From: Balneola sp.
Lineage (GTDB): Bacteria > Bacteroidota > Rhodothermia > Balneolales > Balneolaceae
Direction: 5' to 3'
Length of the DNA: 64,000 nucleotides
NCBI GenBank assembly: GCA_002694685.1
Contig: NZMW01000012.1
Span: 1 to 64,000, forward strand
Shown here: positions 8,602 to 17,105 of the stretch, in pieces
How positions within the stretch are numbered: position 1 is the stretch's first letter
Layout: every line of letters starts with the position of its first letter
The notes under the pieces: generated by a model
The model's database searches: none
What the model was told of the DNA's origin: nothing
What the model saw: only the letters and a program-made list of their open reading frames with translations
Translations under genes and position numbers: made by a program

Positions 8602-9270
8602 ATGATATATCAAGCAAAACATATAATTTCAATACGCGATCACGTAGATAGTGTGTTTCTTCTTCATATAAAATTCCCGGAAAAGGTTGATATAAATGTT
8701 GAGTTAGCTGAGAACAATAAATTGTGGGGCGAAAATCCATCAGGTTCCCAAATAGTTGATGAGAAAGAGCTATCAGGATTTTTTGACAGACATGGGCACT
8801 TTGTATTTAGTAGGAAAATTAAAGTGCCAACCGCAATATATATAGAATTAGAGAAGGGGTACGAATTTCAGGATCTGATTTTAGAAGACTCAGGAATGCT
8901 AAAAAATATATTTGTTTCTGATATGGGTAGATTGATCTATGCTTTTTATATGACTGGAAGCTCAGACATTGTTATTCAGGGCTGTAAGGTAAAAGGCACT
9001 TATATTGAAAGCCTAATTAGTACTTCTCCCACTGATCCTCGAATTAGACACATATTGTTTGAAAGAAGTAAATTTAAAAAAACAAAACCAGTTTATTCTC
9101 AAAATGATTTACTTACTGCTGATGAGATGGCTGAATATTTAAAAATGAGCAAAGGAACCTATCAGAATAAATTATCAAAAGGCGAGATAATTGATCCTGT
9201 GATAATAGGCGGTAGTAAGAGATGGAAGTATCAAGATTTAGTCGATTGGATAAACGAATTGAAGCCATAA
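8602..9270 (+). CDS. Excisionase-like HTH protein with an N-terminal domain shared with 7520-8299
   Basis: The 222-residue protein has two parts. The N-terminal part (to about residue 145) resembles that of the divergent neighbour. The C-terminal part (about 166-221) is a MerR/excisionase-type winged helix: LLTADEMAEYLKMSKGTYQNK, then RRWKY-like KRWKYQDLVDWI. Such DNA-binding domains occur in excisionases and DNA-binding regulators of integrative elements. It ends 110 bases before a tRNA/tmRNA-like sequence that may be an attachment site, a typical position for an excision or integration control gene. It uses TGG for Trp and ends in TAA. Confidence 0.65.
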   Translation: MIYQAKHIISIRDHVDSVFLLHIKFPEKVDINVELAENNKLWGENPSGSQIVDEKELSGFFDRHGHFVFSRKIKVPTAIYIELEKGYEFQDLILEDSGMLKNIFVSDMGRLIYAFYMTGSSDIVIQGCKVKGTYIESLISTSPTDPRIRHILFERSKFKKTKPVYSQNDLLTADEMAEYLKMSKGTYQNKLSKGEIIDPVIIGGSKRWKYQDLVDWINELKP

Positions 9271-9369
9271 AAACAAGACGAAAACAAGACGAATGCTATG
9301 AAAAAGTGTGAAAAAACATGAAAAACCGTGACTCAAAAAGTTTAAATAAGGCTTTTAGGACCATATAGC

Positions 9370-9402
9370 GAGGATGAATCGTGAATCCCCGCACCTCCAC
9401 AA
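9370..9402 (+). other. Possible attachment site: tRNA/tmRNA 3'-end-like sequence
   Basis: GTGAATCCCCGCACCTCCA (9381-9399) looks like the T-loop, T-stem and acceptor end of a tRNA or tmRNA. There is no complete RNA gene around it, and a terminator hairpin follows 14 bases later. This is the expected pattern when an element that integrates into an RNA gene leaves a partial 3' copy at its far end. The cognate full gene would lie left of the window. Confidence 0.45.
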
Positions 9403-9412
9403 TACTTATTTT

Positions 9413-9449
9413 AAGCCATCATATTCGAAAGAGTGTGATGGCTTTTTTT
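9413..9449 (+). terminator. Intrinsic terminator
   Basis: AAGCCATCA at 9413-9421 pairs with TGATGGCTT, followed by seven T. It could be the original terminator of the RNA gene whose 3' end is copied just upstream. Confidence 0.75.
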
Positions 9450-9480
9450 GTTTAAAAAAGGCTATTTAAGTTCAAAACCA

Positions 9481-9633
9481 GTCATTGCGAGGAGCCAGAA
9501 AATCAAAAGTAGGGTTGGGGGATAAGCCGACGCGGCAATCTCGCTGAAAAGGTATCTGAAGTAGTTTAAGGAGATCGCTTCGTCGAATAAAATGTAGAAA
9601 CCTAATTTAGCTTTTACTCCTCCTCGCGATGAC
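9481..9633. repeat. Extragenic palindromic repeat
   Basis: GTCATTGCGAGGAG at 9481-9494 is mirrored by CTCCTCGCGATGAC at 9620-9633, enclosing a GC-richer segment. This is the style of intergenic repeat families common in bacterial chromosomes. It marks return to chromosome-like sequence after the element. Confidence 0.65.
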
Positions 9634-9709
9634 TGCTTTTATAATTTGCCAGGTTTTCCATAATTAGAGAACTTGAAGCAATTCATTCATATCACATTAG
9701 AGAAAAACC

Positions 9710-10090
9710 ATGCGCAAAAACATATCCTCCGGGGCGGAGTGGGAAGATAAAGTTGGATACAGCCGGGCGGTAAAAGTTGGGAATCAGATTTTTGTATCAG
9801 GGACTACCGGGATTGATGAAAACGGGGAAGTAGTAGGGAAGGATGATATCTACCTTCAAACCAAACAATGCATCCTTAATATTGAAAAGGCACTGAAAAA
9901 GGCCGGTGCTTCGCTGGAGGATATGGTTCGGACACGAGCTTTTATTACGGATATCGATCGATGGGAAGAATTCGCAAAAGCTCATCAGGAGTTCTTCGGG
10001 GACATTAAACCGGCCGCTACGCTGGTGGAGGTTTCGAAGCTTATCCATCGGGAATTGTTGGTGGAAATTGAGGCGGAAGCTATTGTCTAG
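9710..10090 (+). CDS. RidA family (YjgF/YER057c/UK114) protein
   Basis: The 126-residue length is typical of RidA-family proteins. Visible features are IFVSGTTGIDENG (about residues 26-38), the helix RTRAFITDIDRWEEF (about 73-87), and the C-terminal strand LLVEIEAEAIV. Canonical RidA deaminates reactive enamine/imine intermediates from PLP enzymes and acts as a cytosolic trimer. The exact subgroup and activity of this copy cannot be told. It stands alone on the plus strand, with extragenic repeats on both sides. Confidence 0.85.
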   Translation: MRKNISSGAEWEDKVGYSRAVKVGNQIFVSGTTGIDENGEVVGKDDIYLQTKQCILNIEKALKKAGASLEDMVRTRAFITDIDRWEEFAKAHQEFFGDIKPAATLVEVSKLIHRELLVEIEAEAIV

Positions 10091-10510
10091 GGGTAAGGTG
10101 TTAGGTTTTAGTGGGGAGCTTAGTTATCGATCTGAGTGAAATTGAACATTTTGCTGGATATTACTTTTGAACGTTCTCTATTCTTGGGTTAACATTCATT
10201 GTCAGTTGATAACTATTTCAAGTCCTATACTCCGACCTCTCTTCCCGAGAATCGGGACTGCTTCTCAAGGAGAGACTTGTCTTAGCCTATTAAAAGGTTA
10301 AATGTCGAGTTAAAGAATAGACACCTTATCAAAGAGTCCTTCTCCTTGTTGAAGGAGAAGACAGAAGAGGTCGAAAGCTTGTTGAGCTCCTAAAGGAAAA
10401 ATATGTAATCACTCAGAATTACTAAGATGAGTTAACTAAATAGTGTCATCGAATTATCTAACTTCTACAAGGATGACTCTAAAACCACCAAAACCTAACA
10501 CCTTGCCCCT
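10089..10510. repeat. Pair of 26-base inverted repeats around a 370-base spacer
   Basis: The segment at 10089-10114 (AGGGGTAAGGTGTTAGG and on) is the inverse of 10485-10510 with about two mismatches. The spacer has no credible gene, but contains smaller palindromic motifs such as CTTCTCCTTGTTGAAGGAGAAG. It may be a non-autonomous MITE-like unit or an extragenic repeat; no target-site duplication was identified. Confidence 0.5.
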
Positions 10511-10515
10511 AACAC

Positions 10516-13158
10516 CTAAAACCTAATATTAATATTGAAAGAAGGCTGGATTCCTAAATCATAGACGTTGACTGCCTGGGAAGTAAGTCTCCGCTGGGAA
10601 ACAGGGGCCGAAGTGTCGATTACGAGATTAAGTTCCCGGTACCAGGTATTCTGCTGATCAAACAAATTGAAGATGGAGAAATTGAATTCCATTTCCATGC
10701 CCTCAAATTCAGTCTCATATTCCACACCGACATCAACACGCTGGTAGCTATCCAATCGCTGCTGTTCTTCAACCCCAAGGAAATAGAGTCGGTTTGGGGA
10801 GCCGGATGAAAGGGTAAGGTTCAGAAAAGTTTTCAGGTTAGGAATGATGCGGTATTCCAGGGAAGAATTAAAGCTATGGGTTCGGTCCCAATCCGCATAA
10901 AATGATTCGCCCTGAAGTAAATCAGGATTCTTGAAAGTGACCTCAGAGAGGGTGTAAGAGTTGGTTATTGATAGTTTTTCAAATTGGTGACGAAGCAGAA
11001 ACTCAAGTCCTTTTGCTATGCCATTATTGTTGTAGAACCAGGGTGGAGCATTAAAACTGTTGGTCAGCGTTTGGGCATTGAAGTCGAACAGGCGGGCATA
11101 TTCCAACGACTTATGATAGCCTTCAACCTGAAAAAGAGCATGATCAAAAAGCTTGAAATAGGTACCGGCTATAAAGTAATCGGACTGAGTGGGAGGCTGT
11201 TCATCAGAAGAAATAATCCAGACATCAGGACTACTGACGTTATAGAAAGAAAGCCGATGCGTAAACTGGTAATTCCGGCTATATCCCGCTGAAAAAGAAA
11301 CCTGTTGATCGCTCAAAAATCTAAGCTTTACCCGTGGTGAATAATACAGATAATCGCCGTTGGTGTAATAGTGAAGCCGGGAGCCCAGGTGGAGATCTAC
11401 AAGTGCGAGTTGGGTGTAATCAAGCTGTGCATAAAAATCGGTCAGGCCAGATTCAAAAGAAGTGAAGAATCCGGGACGGTCAAAAGACTGTTCAAAATAC
11501 TCTCCCAAAAAATATTGATAGGAAGCGCCGAAGGTCCATTGTGTTGTTGGCAACACCAGGTCAAAAGACTGATCCAGCTTCACCTCATTAAAAATACTTT
11601 CGTTTTGAAGGGGATAGGTAAACACTTCAATACGTCCGGCGTCAGGCTCGATACGGTTGTACACAAAGTCGTCTTTTCGAAACTCCGAATCATAAATACT
11701 GATGGCTGCCAGTGAACTGCTATAAAGGTTGTTTGAAAGAGGAGATTTGTAAGTAAGGCTGGTACTAACATTCCCCCAATTGTTGCGGGTCTGTTGCTCT
11801 TCACGACCAAATCGCTGTCCGGAATTATTAGGAGTGAACCGTCTTACAAGCCGCTCTGAATTTTGGGATACATCATCTGCGCCAAGATAGGCTCCGGCAA
11901 TTAAGCGACTCCCGTTTTCAAATTCGAAATATAATTTGGAATGTAAGTCATAGAAACTGGCATCGTACTCGCCGGGAAAAACCAATCGGGATTCCAGATT
12001 ACTGAGTCCATCGCCTGAGAGTTCACTGGGTCGGTCTATGTTCAGCCCAAAAGCAATGAGGTCGTCATTTTGAAACCAGTTCAGGGAGTTCATGTAGGAA
12101 GTCCGGCCGGAAAGCAGCCAGCTGCTTTTACCCGGAATAATTGGTCCTTGAAGCGTAGCATTGAAAGCCGTGTTACTGATGCCTGCTGACGAAGAAAAAC
12201 GGTTTAAAGATCCTGTTTTAGTTAGCATAGAAAGTGTTCCGCCAAGAGAAGACTGAAATTGGGCTGGCGTAACATCATAGAAGAAACCTGAGGTTTGCAG
12301 GGCATTGGGATTAAAACTATCGAGCAGGCCAAAAAGGTGACTTTGGTTATAAATGGTAATTCCATCGAGGAGAACGTGAGTGGCATCAGCTGAAGCTCCG
12401 CGAACATTGATACCGTTATTGAGTGCTGTTTTGTTAGATACAGATGGAAGGCTCTGCAAAGCCTTAATCGTGTTGTTTTCACCCAGTGGATTCAAAACTC
12501 CTGCATTCACAAAGTTTCGATAAATACTATCCGAGCCAGCCGGGTAGGTAAAACCGGTAATCACAATATCGCTGGTTTGGACATTTGTAGAGTTGAGTCG
12601 AATCGTCAAATCTTTGTAGGAATTTCCTTCCCGAGGATCTAGTTCAATGCCTCTGCTTTCATACCCCAAGTAAGAACAATTCAGGGTTAATGGCTTAGAG
12701 GGAAAGGAATTCCTGATGCTAAAAACCCCGGAGGCATTGGTAGCGACCCCACGTTTCTCCCCATTCTCTTCCCAGAAAACAGTAGCAAAAGGAAGTCGTT
12801 CTCCGGTTTCTGCATCCACTACCTGCCCGGAGATAGAAAGGGTTTGGCTGGATGCTTTTTCCCTTTTAAAAAGAACAATTTGTTTCCGTGTGGAGTCGGA
12901 TTCTACAGAAATGTTGTAGGGGAATAAGTTTTCAGTCAGGGAATCAATAAAAGTAGATTCTTGTGCAGAAAAGGAAAGTGAGATATCGGCAAGCTGGGAT
13001 TCGCGATATAAAAAGCGGTAGCCGGTTTCCTTTTCAAGAGTATTAATTACATCAAGTGCAGGGCTATTTTCAAAAGTAAATTGCGCAACTGTTGCTTCCG
13101 TTGAAAACAGAATGAAGAGTAGACAAAGCAATGATGTCAGCTTATTTATAAGCATCAT
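10516..13158 (-). CDS. TonB-dependent outer-membrane receptor with STN domain
   Basis: The 880-residue protein has a signal peptide (residues 1-25), a secretin/TonB short N-terminal (STN) region (about 27-105, FLYRESQLADISLSFS), a carboxypeptidase-regulatory-like beta domain (about 118-200, ISGQVVDAETGERLPFATV), a plug with NGINVRGASADATHVLLDGI, and a beta barrel ending in a terminal aromatic residue. STN-containing receptors signal to a FecR anti-sigma factor, and the FecR gene lies directly upstream with a four-base overlap. It would import a siderophore-, vitamin- or glycan-like ligand; the substrate is unknown. Confidence 0.93.
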   Translation of the reverse strand: MMLINKLTSLLCLLFILFSTEATVAQFTFENSPALDVINTLEKETGYRFLYRESQLADISLSFSAQESTFIDSLTENLFPYNISVESDSTRKQIVLFKREKASSQTLSISGQVVDAETGERLPFATVFWEENGEKRGVATNASGVFSIRNSFPSKPLTLNCSYLGYESRGIELDPREGNSYKDLTIRLNSTNVQTSDIVITGFTYPAGSDSIYRNFVNAGVLNPLGENNTIKALQSLPSVSNKTALNNGINVRGASADATHVLLDGITIYNQSHLFGLLDSFNPNALQTSGFFYDVTPAQFQSSLGGTLSMLTKTGSLNRFSSSAGISNTAFNATLQGPIIPGKSSWLLSGRTSYMNSLNWFQNDDLIAFGLNIDRPSELSGDGLSNLESRLVFPGEYDASFYDLHSKLYFEFENGSRLIAGAYLGADDVSQNSERLVRRFTPNNSGQRFGREEQQTRNNWGNVSTSLTYKSPLSNNLYSSSLAAISIYDSEFRKDDFVYNRIEPDAGRIEVFTYPLQNESIFNEVKLDQSFDLVLPTTQWTFGASYQYFLGEYFEQSFDRPGFFTSFESGLTDFYAQLDYTQLALVDLHLGSRLHYYTNGDYLYYSPRVKLRFLSDQQVSFSAGYSRNYQFTHRLSFYNVSSPDVWIISSDEQPPTQSDYFIAGTYFKLFDHALFQVEGYHKSLEYARLFDFNAQTLTNSFNAPPWFYNNNGIAKGLEFLLRHQFEKLSITNSYTLSEVTFKNPDLLQGESFYADWDRTHSFNSSLEYRIIPNLKTFLNLTLSSGSPNRLYFLGVEEQQRLDSYQRVDVGVEYETEFEGMEMEFNFSIFNLFDQQNTWYRELNLVIDTSAPVSQRRLTSQAVNVYDLGIQPSFNINIRF

Positions 13159-14117
13159 TCACCCGGGTTGAATACATAAGAATTTGGTCCTGTTTGTGTA
13201 AAAGTACCACCCAAAACAAGCTCAAGGTCACGAAGAACAGTAGAAAGGCTATCCAGTCCAATAGTTCCGCTTAGAAATTCTCCGGCAACTTCAGGTGCTG
13301 TTTGAATCTGAATATTGTAATGCTGCTCAAGTTCACTAAATACCTGTTCTACCGATTCATTTCTGAAAACCAGTTCATTATTCAGCCAGTCTGTGAATAC
13401 GTCTTCGTTTACTGATTGTATCTGTGGTGACTGTACATTTTCTGTGACGGAAGAAGACTCCCCGGGCTCGAGCTCAATGGCCTGATTAGAGGATAAAGCC
13501 GTGTAGCGAATACGTCCTTCCTGAAGGTAGACGGAGGAAGTACTTCCCCAGTCACTTAAAACAAATTTAGTCCCCAAAACCTGAACTTCAGCCATTACAG
13601 TTTGGACTGAGAATATCCGGTCAGGATTAGGTGTGACTTCAAAATATCCTTCGCCTTCCAGTTTATACATGGCAGAGGCATTCGTGTTATCAATTTCAAA
13701 AAGCTTTGAATAGGGACGAAGCGTGACGGTGGAGCCATCTTGTAGTTCAATAACTTCAGCAGAAGCAAAACTTTCACCGATCAGAACTGGTGATAAGTAA
13801 CTTTGATACATAAAGCTTCCGACCAACGCAATAATAAGCACAGCTGCGGCCATCAAATAGCGTTTTACTGCAGGAGACAACTGAAGGACTCGGGCTTTTT
13901 CAGCAGGGTTGTTCATTTCGCCAGAAATGGAGTCCCAAAGAGCTTCTGAGTTAATAGAAACTGTTTGCGAAGTGACTGTTTCTTTGTAGCTGAATAAATG
14001 GGGAAGGAGCGGGTCCTGAGTTTGGTCTAACTTGGAGAGGTCAGGCAGACTTTCACCAATAAGCCGGGCGAGCTCAGTATCGTTGTTAGCTGGTGATATG
14101 TTGTTGTTGTCGGCCAT
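13155..14117 (-). CDS. FecR-type anti-sigma factor
   Basis: The 320-residue protein has a cytoplasmic N-terminal part, one membrane segment (about residues 88-107, LMAAAVLIIALVG), a periplasmic FecR domain (about 118-220, with VIELQDGSTVTLRPYSKL and VQVLGTKFVL), and a C-terminal DUF4974/STN-like domain (about 250-315). It would transmit receptor occupancy to the ECF sigma factor encoded at 15529-16167. Gene order sigma, lipoprotein, FecR, receptor on the minus strand is typical apart from the inserted lipoprotein gene. Confidence 0.92.
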   Translation of the reverse strand: MADNNNISPANNDTELARLIGESLPDLSKLDQTQDPLLPHLFSYKETVTSQTVSINSEALWDSISGEMNNPAEKARVLQLSPAVKRYLMAAAVLIIALVGSFMYQSYLSPVLIGESFASAEVIELQDGSTVTLRPYSKLFEIDNTNASAMYKLEGEGYFEVTPNPDRIFSVQTVMAEVQVLGTKFVLSDWGSTSSVYLQEGRIRYTALSSNQAIELEPGESSSVTENVQSPQIQSVNEDVFTDWLNNELVFRNESVEQVFSELEQHYNIQIQTAPEVAGEFLSGTIGLDSLSTVLRDLELVLGGTFTQTGPNSYVFNPGE

Positions 14118-14198
14118 TTTTATTTATGAAGAAAGAAAGCCGGGAAGGTCGGTTCAGAACCTACCCGGTTATGTTTGAGTTATTGGGTTAGCTAAGTA

Positions 14199-15440
14199 TT
14201 AGTCGTCATCATCATCATCATCATCATCGTCGTCGTCATCATCATCATCTCCTTCCATCTCAAATTCGATTTCGTCAGCAATAAATTCAGAAGGGTTTTG
14301 AGGGTTTCGATATCCTTCAACTTCAGCTTTCACGGTGAAATTGTTTTCTAAAGCTCGGAGTACATCTTCCAGGGTTTCGAGGCCATCGTCGCCTTCAATT
14401 TCTGTACGGTCTGTAATCACTACTACAATGTCATTTCTTAGTGTTACGGTTTGATTGAGTGTGTCTACAGAAGCAACGGCTGACTCAAGTTCATCTTCAT
14501 CATCTGTAACAAATCCTGATCTCAGATTAACTTTGAATAATCGGTTGATGTTTTTGAAACGCAGCAAAGCTGTTCCGTCTCCTTCCATTTCGATAGTACC
14601 GCTTACGTTTTTCCCTGTTTCTTCGCCGTTATTGGTTCGGAAGATATTGAGGTCGTAAGTAAGGGTGCCGGTCACGCCCTGGGAAAGATTTCCATAGGCA
14701 GCTACGGTGTCTTTATTGATCACGATATCGAGGAAGTTGATTACGTTAACGAAGGAGCGCTCAAAAGTATCGCCATCACGGGTTACACCGCTGAAGGTTC
14801 CGTTTCCATAATGGTTTCCGTCGATAGTCAGGAAGGTAGAGGCGTCGCTTACACCGGTAATTGAGAAGGTGTCGGAGCGGCTGAATTCGGAATCTCTGAA
14901 TCGGCTCATTACCGAACCGGATTTAGAAGAAGTGAAATCAATATTCTCAATCCTTTCAGAATTGATGCGGGGAGCGGCAATAAAGTCTCCATCCATATTT
15001 GTGAAAATATAGGTAAGTACGGCCGACATGGTTTTCTCGAAGTTTTCGTTCATTACTTCCCGATCAAAACTGAGGGTATGAGTACCCGTTTGTGGGTCGT
15101 ATTCGTACTGATAGTTACGTTCCCCGCCACGGCCCGAATAGTCGTTTCTTCTGTGATCACCACGCCGGTCATCATCATCGTGCATTTTCTGGCGATCATC
15201 ATCTTCAAAACCAGATGAAGAAATGGTAGAGAGGGCATCATTAAGGCTGGAGAAAATACCGTCATTATCGTCAGAAAGAGAATTTCCGAGAATCTGACTT
15301 GCTGCCTCAATTTCTTCTGCTGATAGTTCCTGATTATTAATTTCGTCCGAAACATCGCCGAGGGTACAGGCCGAAAGTAAGCCGGCCACACAGGCTATCA
15401 AGAATAAAGATCCGTTTGTTCTGTTGATTAGTGATTTCAT
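14199..15440 (-). CDS. Lipoprotein with a poly-aspartate C-terminal tail
   Basis: The 413-residue protein begins with a lipoprotein signal (LLSAC, acylated Cys at residue 25). Most of the body is beta-rich and repetitive, resembling an outer-membrane-associated binding or scaffold lipoprotein. Residues from about 400 to the end are an almost pure run of Asp, encoded by a GAT/GAC repeat (about 14202-14250 on the plus strand). An acidic, Arg/His-rich patch lies near residues 80-110. The Asp tail could bind divalent cations such as calcium, which is inference. Being inside a sigma/FecR/receptor operon suggests that it assists the receptor. Confidence 0.7.
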   Translation of the reverse strand: MKSLINRTNGSLFLIACVAGLLSACTLGDVSDEINNQELSAEEIEAASQILGNSLSDDNDGIFSSLNDALSTISSSGFEDDDRQKMHDDDDRRGDHRRNDYSGRGGERNYQYEYDPQTGTHTLSFDREVMNENFEKTMSAVLTYIFTNMDGDFIAAPRINSERIENIDFTSSKSGSVMSRFRDSEFSRSDTFSITGVSDASTFLTIDGNHYGNGTFSGVTRDGDTFERSFVNVINFLDIVINKDTVAAYGNLSQGVTGTLTYDLNIFRTNNGEETGKNVSGTIEMEGDGTALLRFKNINRLFKVNLRSGFVTDDEDELESAVASVDTLNQTVTLRNDIVVVITDRTEIEGDDGLETLEDVLRALENNFTVKAEVEGYRNPQNPSEFIADEIEFEMEGDDDDDDDDDDDDDDDD

Positions 15441-15528
15441 AATGGTGTTGTGTTAATTATGTGTTCACTAGTATTACACATTAAGTGGGAAGTTCCCCTA
15501 ATGGAAAAGTGAAGTTTTTTAATTTCAT

Positions 15529-16167
15529 TTATAAATACTCCTCAGCGGCTTCTGAAAGGGATTTTCGAAGATCTTTGAGTGCAAGGCTCATGTGGTTCTC
15601 AATAGTCTTAGCTGATACTTCCATAAATTCTGCAGCTTCTTTGTAGGTGAATTCCTGAATGAAACATAAGCGGAATACCTGCTGCCTTTTTTCCGGCATC
15701 GAAGATATTGCTTGTTCAATCGTCCTGTTCAGCTCCCGCTGATGGATATCCTGATCTGGCTGGTTGGCAGAGTCGACTGACTGCAAATCGGGAATGCTTT
15801 TATTCTGGTCAAACTTCTCAGTATCCCTGAAGAGGTTTAGCATTCGGGTATAGGCAATCCGGAACAGATAAGCCCTCAAAGATTTATGCTCTTCAATACC
15901 GGATCGGTTTTCCCAAATGTAGATAAAAGCTTTCTGAATGAGGTCTTCGGCTGCTTGTTTTGCAACTCCTTTGCGGGTCAGAAATCGAAACAACTCTTCA
16001 TGATGCGTTTCAAAAAAAGTCTTGAATGCTTTTTGATCCCCTTTTTTTATTTTTAAATAAAGCTGGGTATCGTTAGACTCACCTTCAAGCGAAGCGCCTA
16101 AAAACAGCAAAAGTTGAATAATGGGAAAGTCCATAGTTTGGAGTTTGTTCAGGCGGAATTGTAACAA
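15529..16167 (-). CDS. ECF-type RNA polymerase sigma factor
   Basis: The 212-residue protein shows region 2 (about 45-115, FKTFFETHHEELFRFL and LRAYLFRIAYTRMLNLFRD) and region 4 (about 150-205, MPEKRQQVFRLCFIQEFTYKEAAEFM, then SAKTIENHMSLALKDLR). This is the FecI-like sigma-70 group used by Bacteroidota-type phyla with FecR and TonB receptors. The first 25 residues may not be translated: a start at about residue 11 is also possible. It is the first gene of the minus-strand operon down to 10516. Confidence 0.92.
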   Translation of the reverse strand: MLQFRLNKLQTMDFPIIQLLLFLGASLEGESNDTQLYLKIKKGDQKAFKTFFETHHEELFRFLTRKGVAKQAAEDLIQKAFIYIWENRSGIEEHKSLRAYLFRIAYTRMLNLFRDTEKFDQNKSIPDLQSVDSANQPDQDIHQRELNRTIEQAISSMPEKRQQVFRLCFIQEFTYKEAAEFMEVSAKTIENHMSLALKDLRKSLSEAAEEYL

Positions 16168-16191
16168 TATAAGACAGAATAAGAAATCTGT

Positions 16192-16998
16192 ATGAAGTCA
16201 TTTTTGTTGATAATAGTTTTTCTTTTAGGTCTGTTGATTCAGGACGAGGGCTCAGTAGAAATGTATCGGGTTGAGAAGGAGGATTATATTGAGCTGCATG
16301 CTAAAAACTCAAACCTCTTTCCGGTTACGGTAGAACTTAACCTGGAATTAGAGCACCTGAAGCCAAGCAGAAAGTTGCCGGTTATTGACTACCTGCCTGC
16401 AAATCAGAATAAAAAAATGCTTGATCTTACCTTTACGGATATTGAGAAAGGCTGGAATATGCGCAGCATGTATCGGTTTTATATGGGGAGTATTTTTGCG
16501 AAACATAAAGACTCTTTTGCCTATCAGTTGCCATTCCCGAAAGGAGAAACCTATAAAATAGATCAGGGCTTTGGCGGGGCATTTTCACATCAGGGTGATT
16601 TACGGCATTCGCTGGATTTTAACATGCCTACCGGAACTGAAATCTATGCAGCAAGAGGAGGCACCGTTGTGATGATGGAGGAAAAACACAATCAGGGCGG
16701 ACCATCGGAAGAAATGATGGAGTACGCCAATTTCATAACCATTTTGCATGATGACGGCACTTTTGCAGACTATACTCATCTTAAACACAGGGGCGTTCAG
16801 GTAAGCTTAGGACAGGAAGTCCGCATGGGGCAACTTATTGGCTACTCCGGCGCTACGGGGTATGCAACCGGTCCTCATCTACACTTTGTGGTGAAGAAAA
16901 CAAAAAGAGGCGGAGGCTTTTTATCCATCCCGGTTAAGTTTACCACCAAAGACGGTATCATGGAACTGCAAGAAGGTCAGAGTTATATCGGATATTAG
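16192..16998 (+). CDS. M23 family (LytM-like) metallopeptidase, secreted
   Basis: The 268-residue protein starts with a signal peptide (about 1-17). The C-terminal LytM domain (about 125-245) has the zinc ligands expected of M23: H and D in LRHSLDFNMPTGTEIYA and the HLHF motif in GPHLHFVV. It would cleave peptide crosslinks in peptidoglycan, or bind them, in the periplasm. It is transcribed away from the sigma operon, whose first gene starts only 24 bases from its ATG, so the promoters must overlap. Confidence 0.88.
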   Translation: MKSFLLIIVFLLGLLIQDEGSVEMYRVEKEDYIELHAKNSNLFPVTVELNLELEHLKPSRKLPVIDYLPANQNKKMLDLTFTDIEKGWNMRSMYRFYMGSIFAKHKDSFAYQLPFPKGETYKIDQGFGGAFSHQGDLRHSLDFNMPTGTEIYAARGGTVVMMEEKHNQGGPSEEMMEYANFITILHDDGTFADYTHLKHRGVQVSLGQEVRMGQLIGYSGATGYATGPHLHFVVKKTKRGGGFLSIPVKFTTKDGIMELQEGQSYIGY

Positions 16999-17000
16999 TA

Positions 17001-17105
17001 GATGTGAGATAATAGATGAAAGATTTGAGATTAAAGATTAAAGATGCTCTCTAATCTCAAGCGTTACCTCTTACATCTATAGTCTCACATCTCACATCTA
17101 ATAAT
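17001..17105. repeat. Palindromic intergenic repeat between convergent genes
   Basis: TAGATGTGAGAT near the left end is mirrored by ATCTCACATCTA near the right end. The sequence between is internally repetitive (AGATTAAAGATTAAAGATG). It may act as a bidirectional terminator or belong to an extragenic repeat family. Confidence 0.5.
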
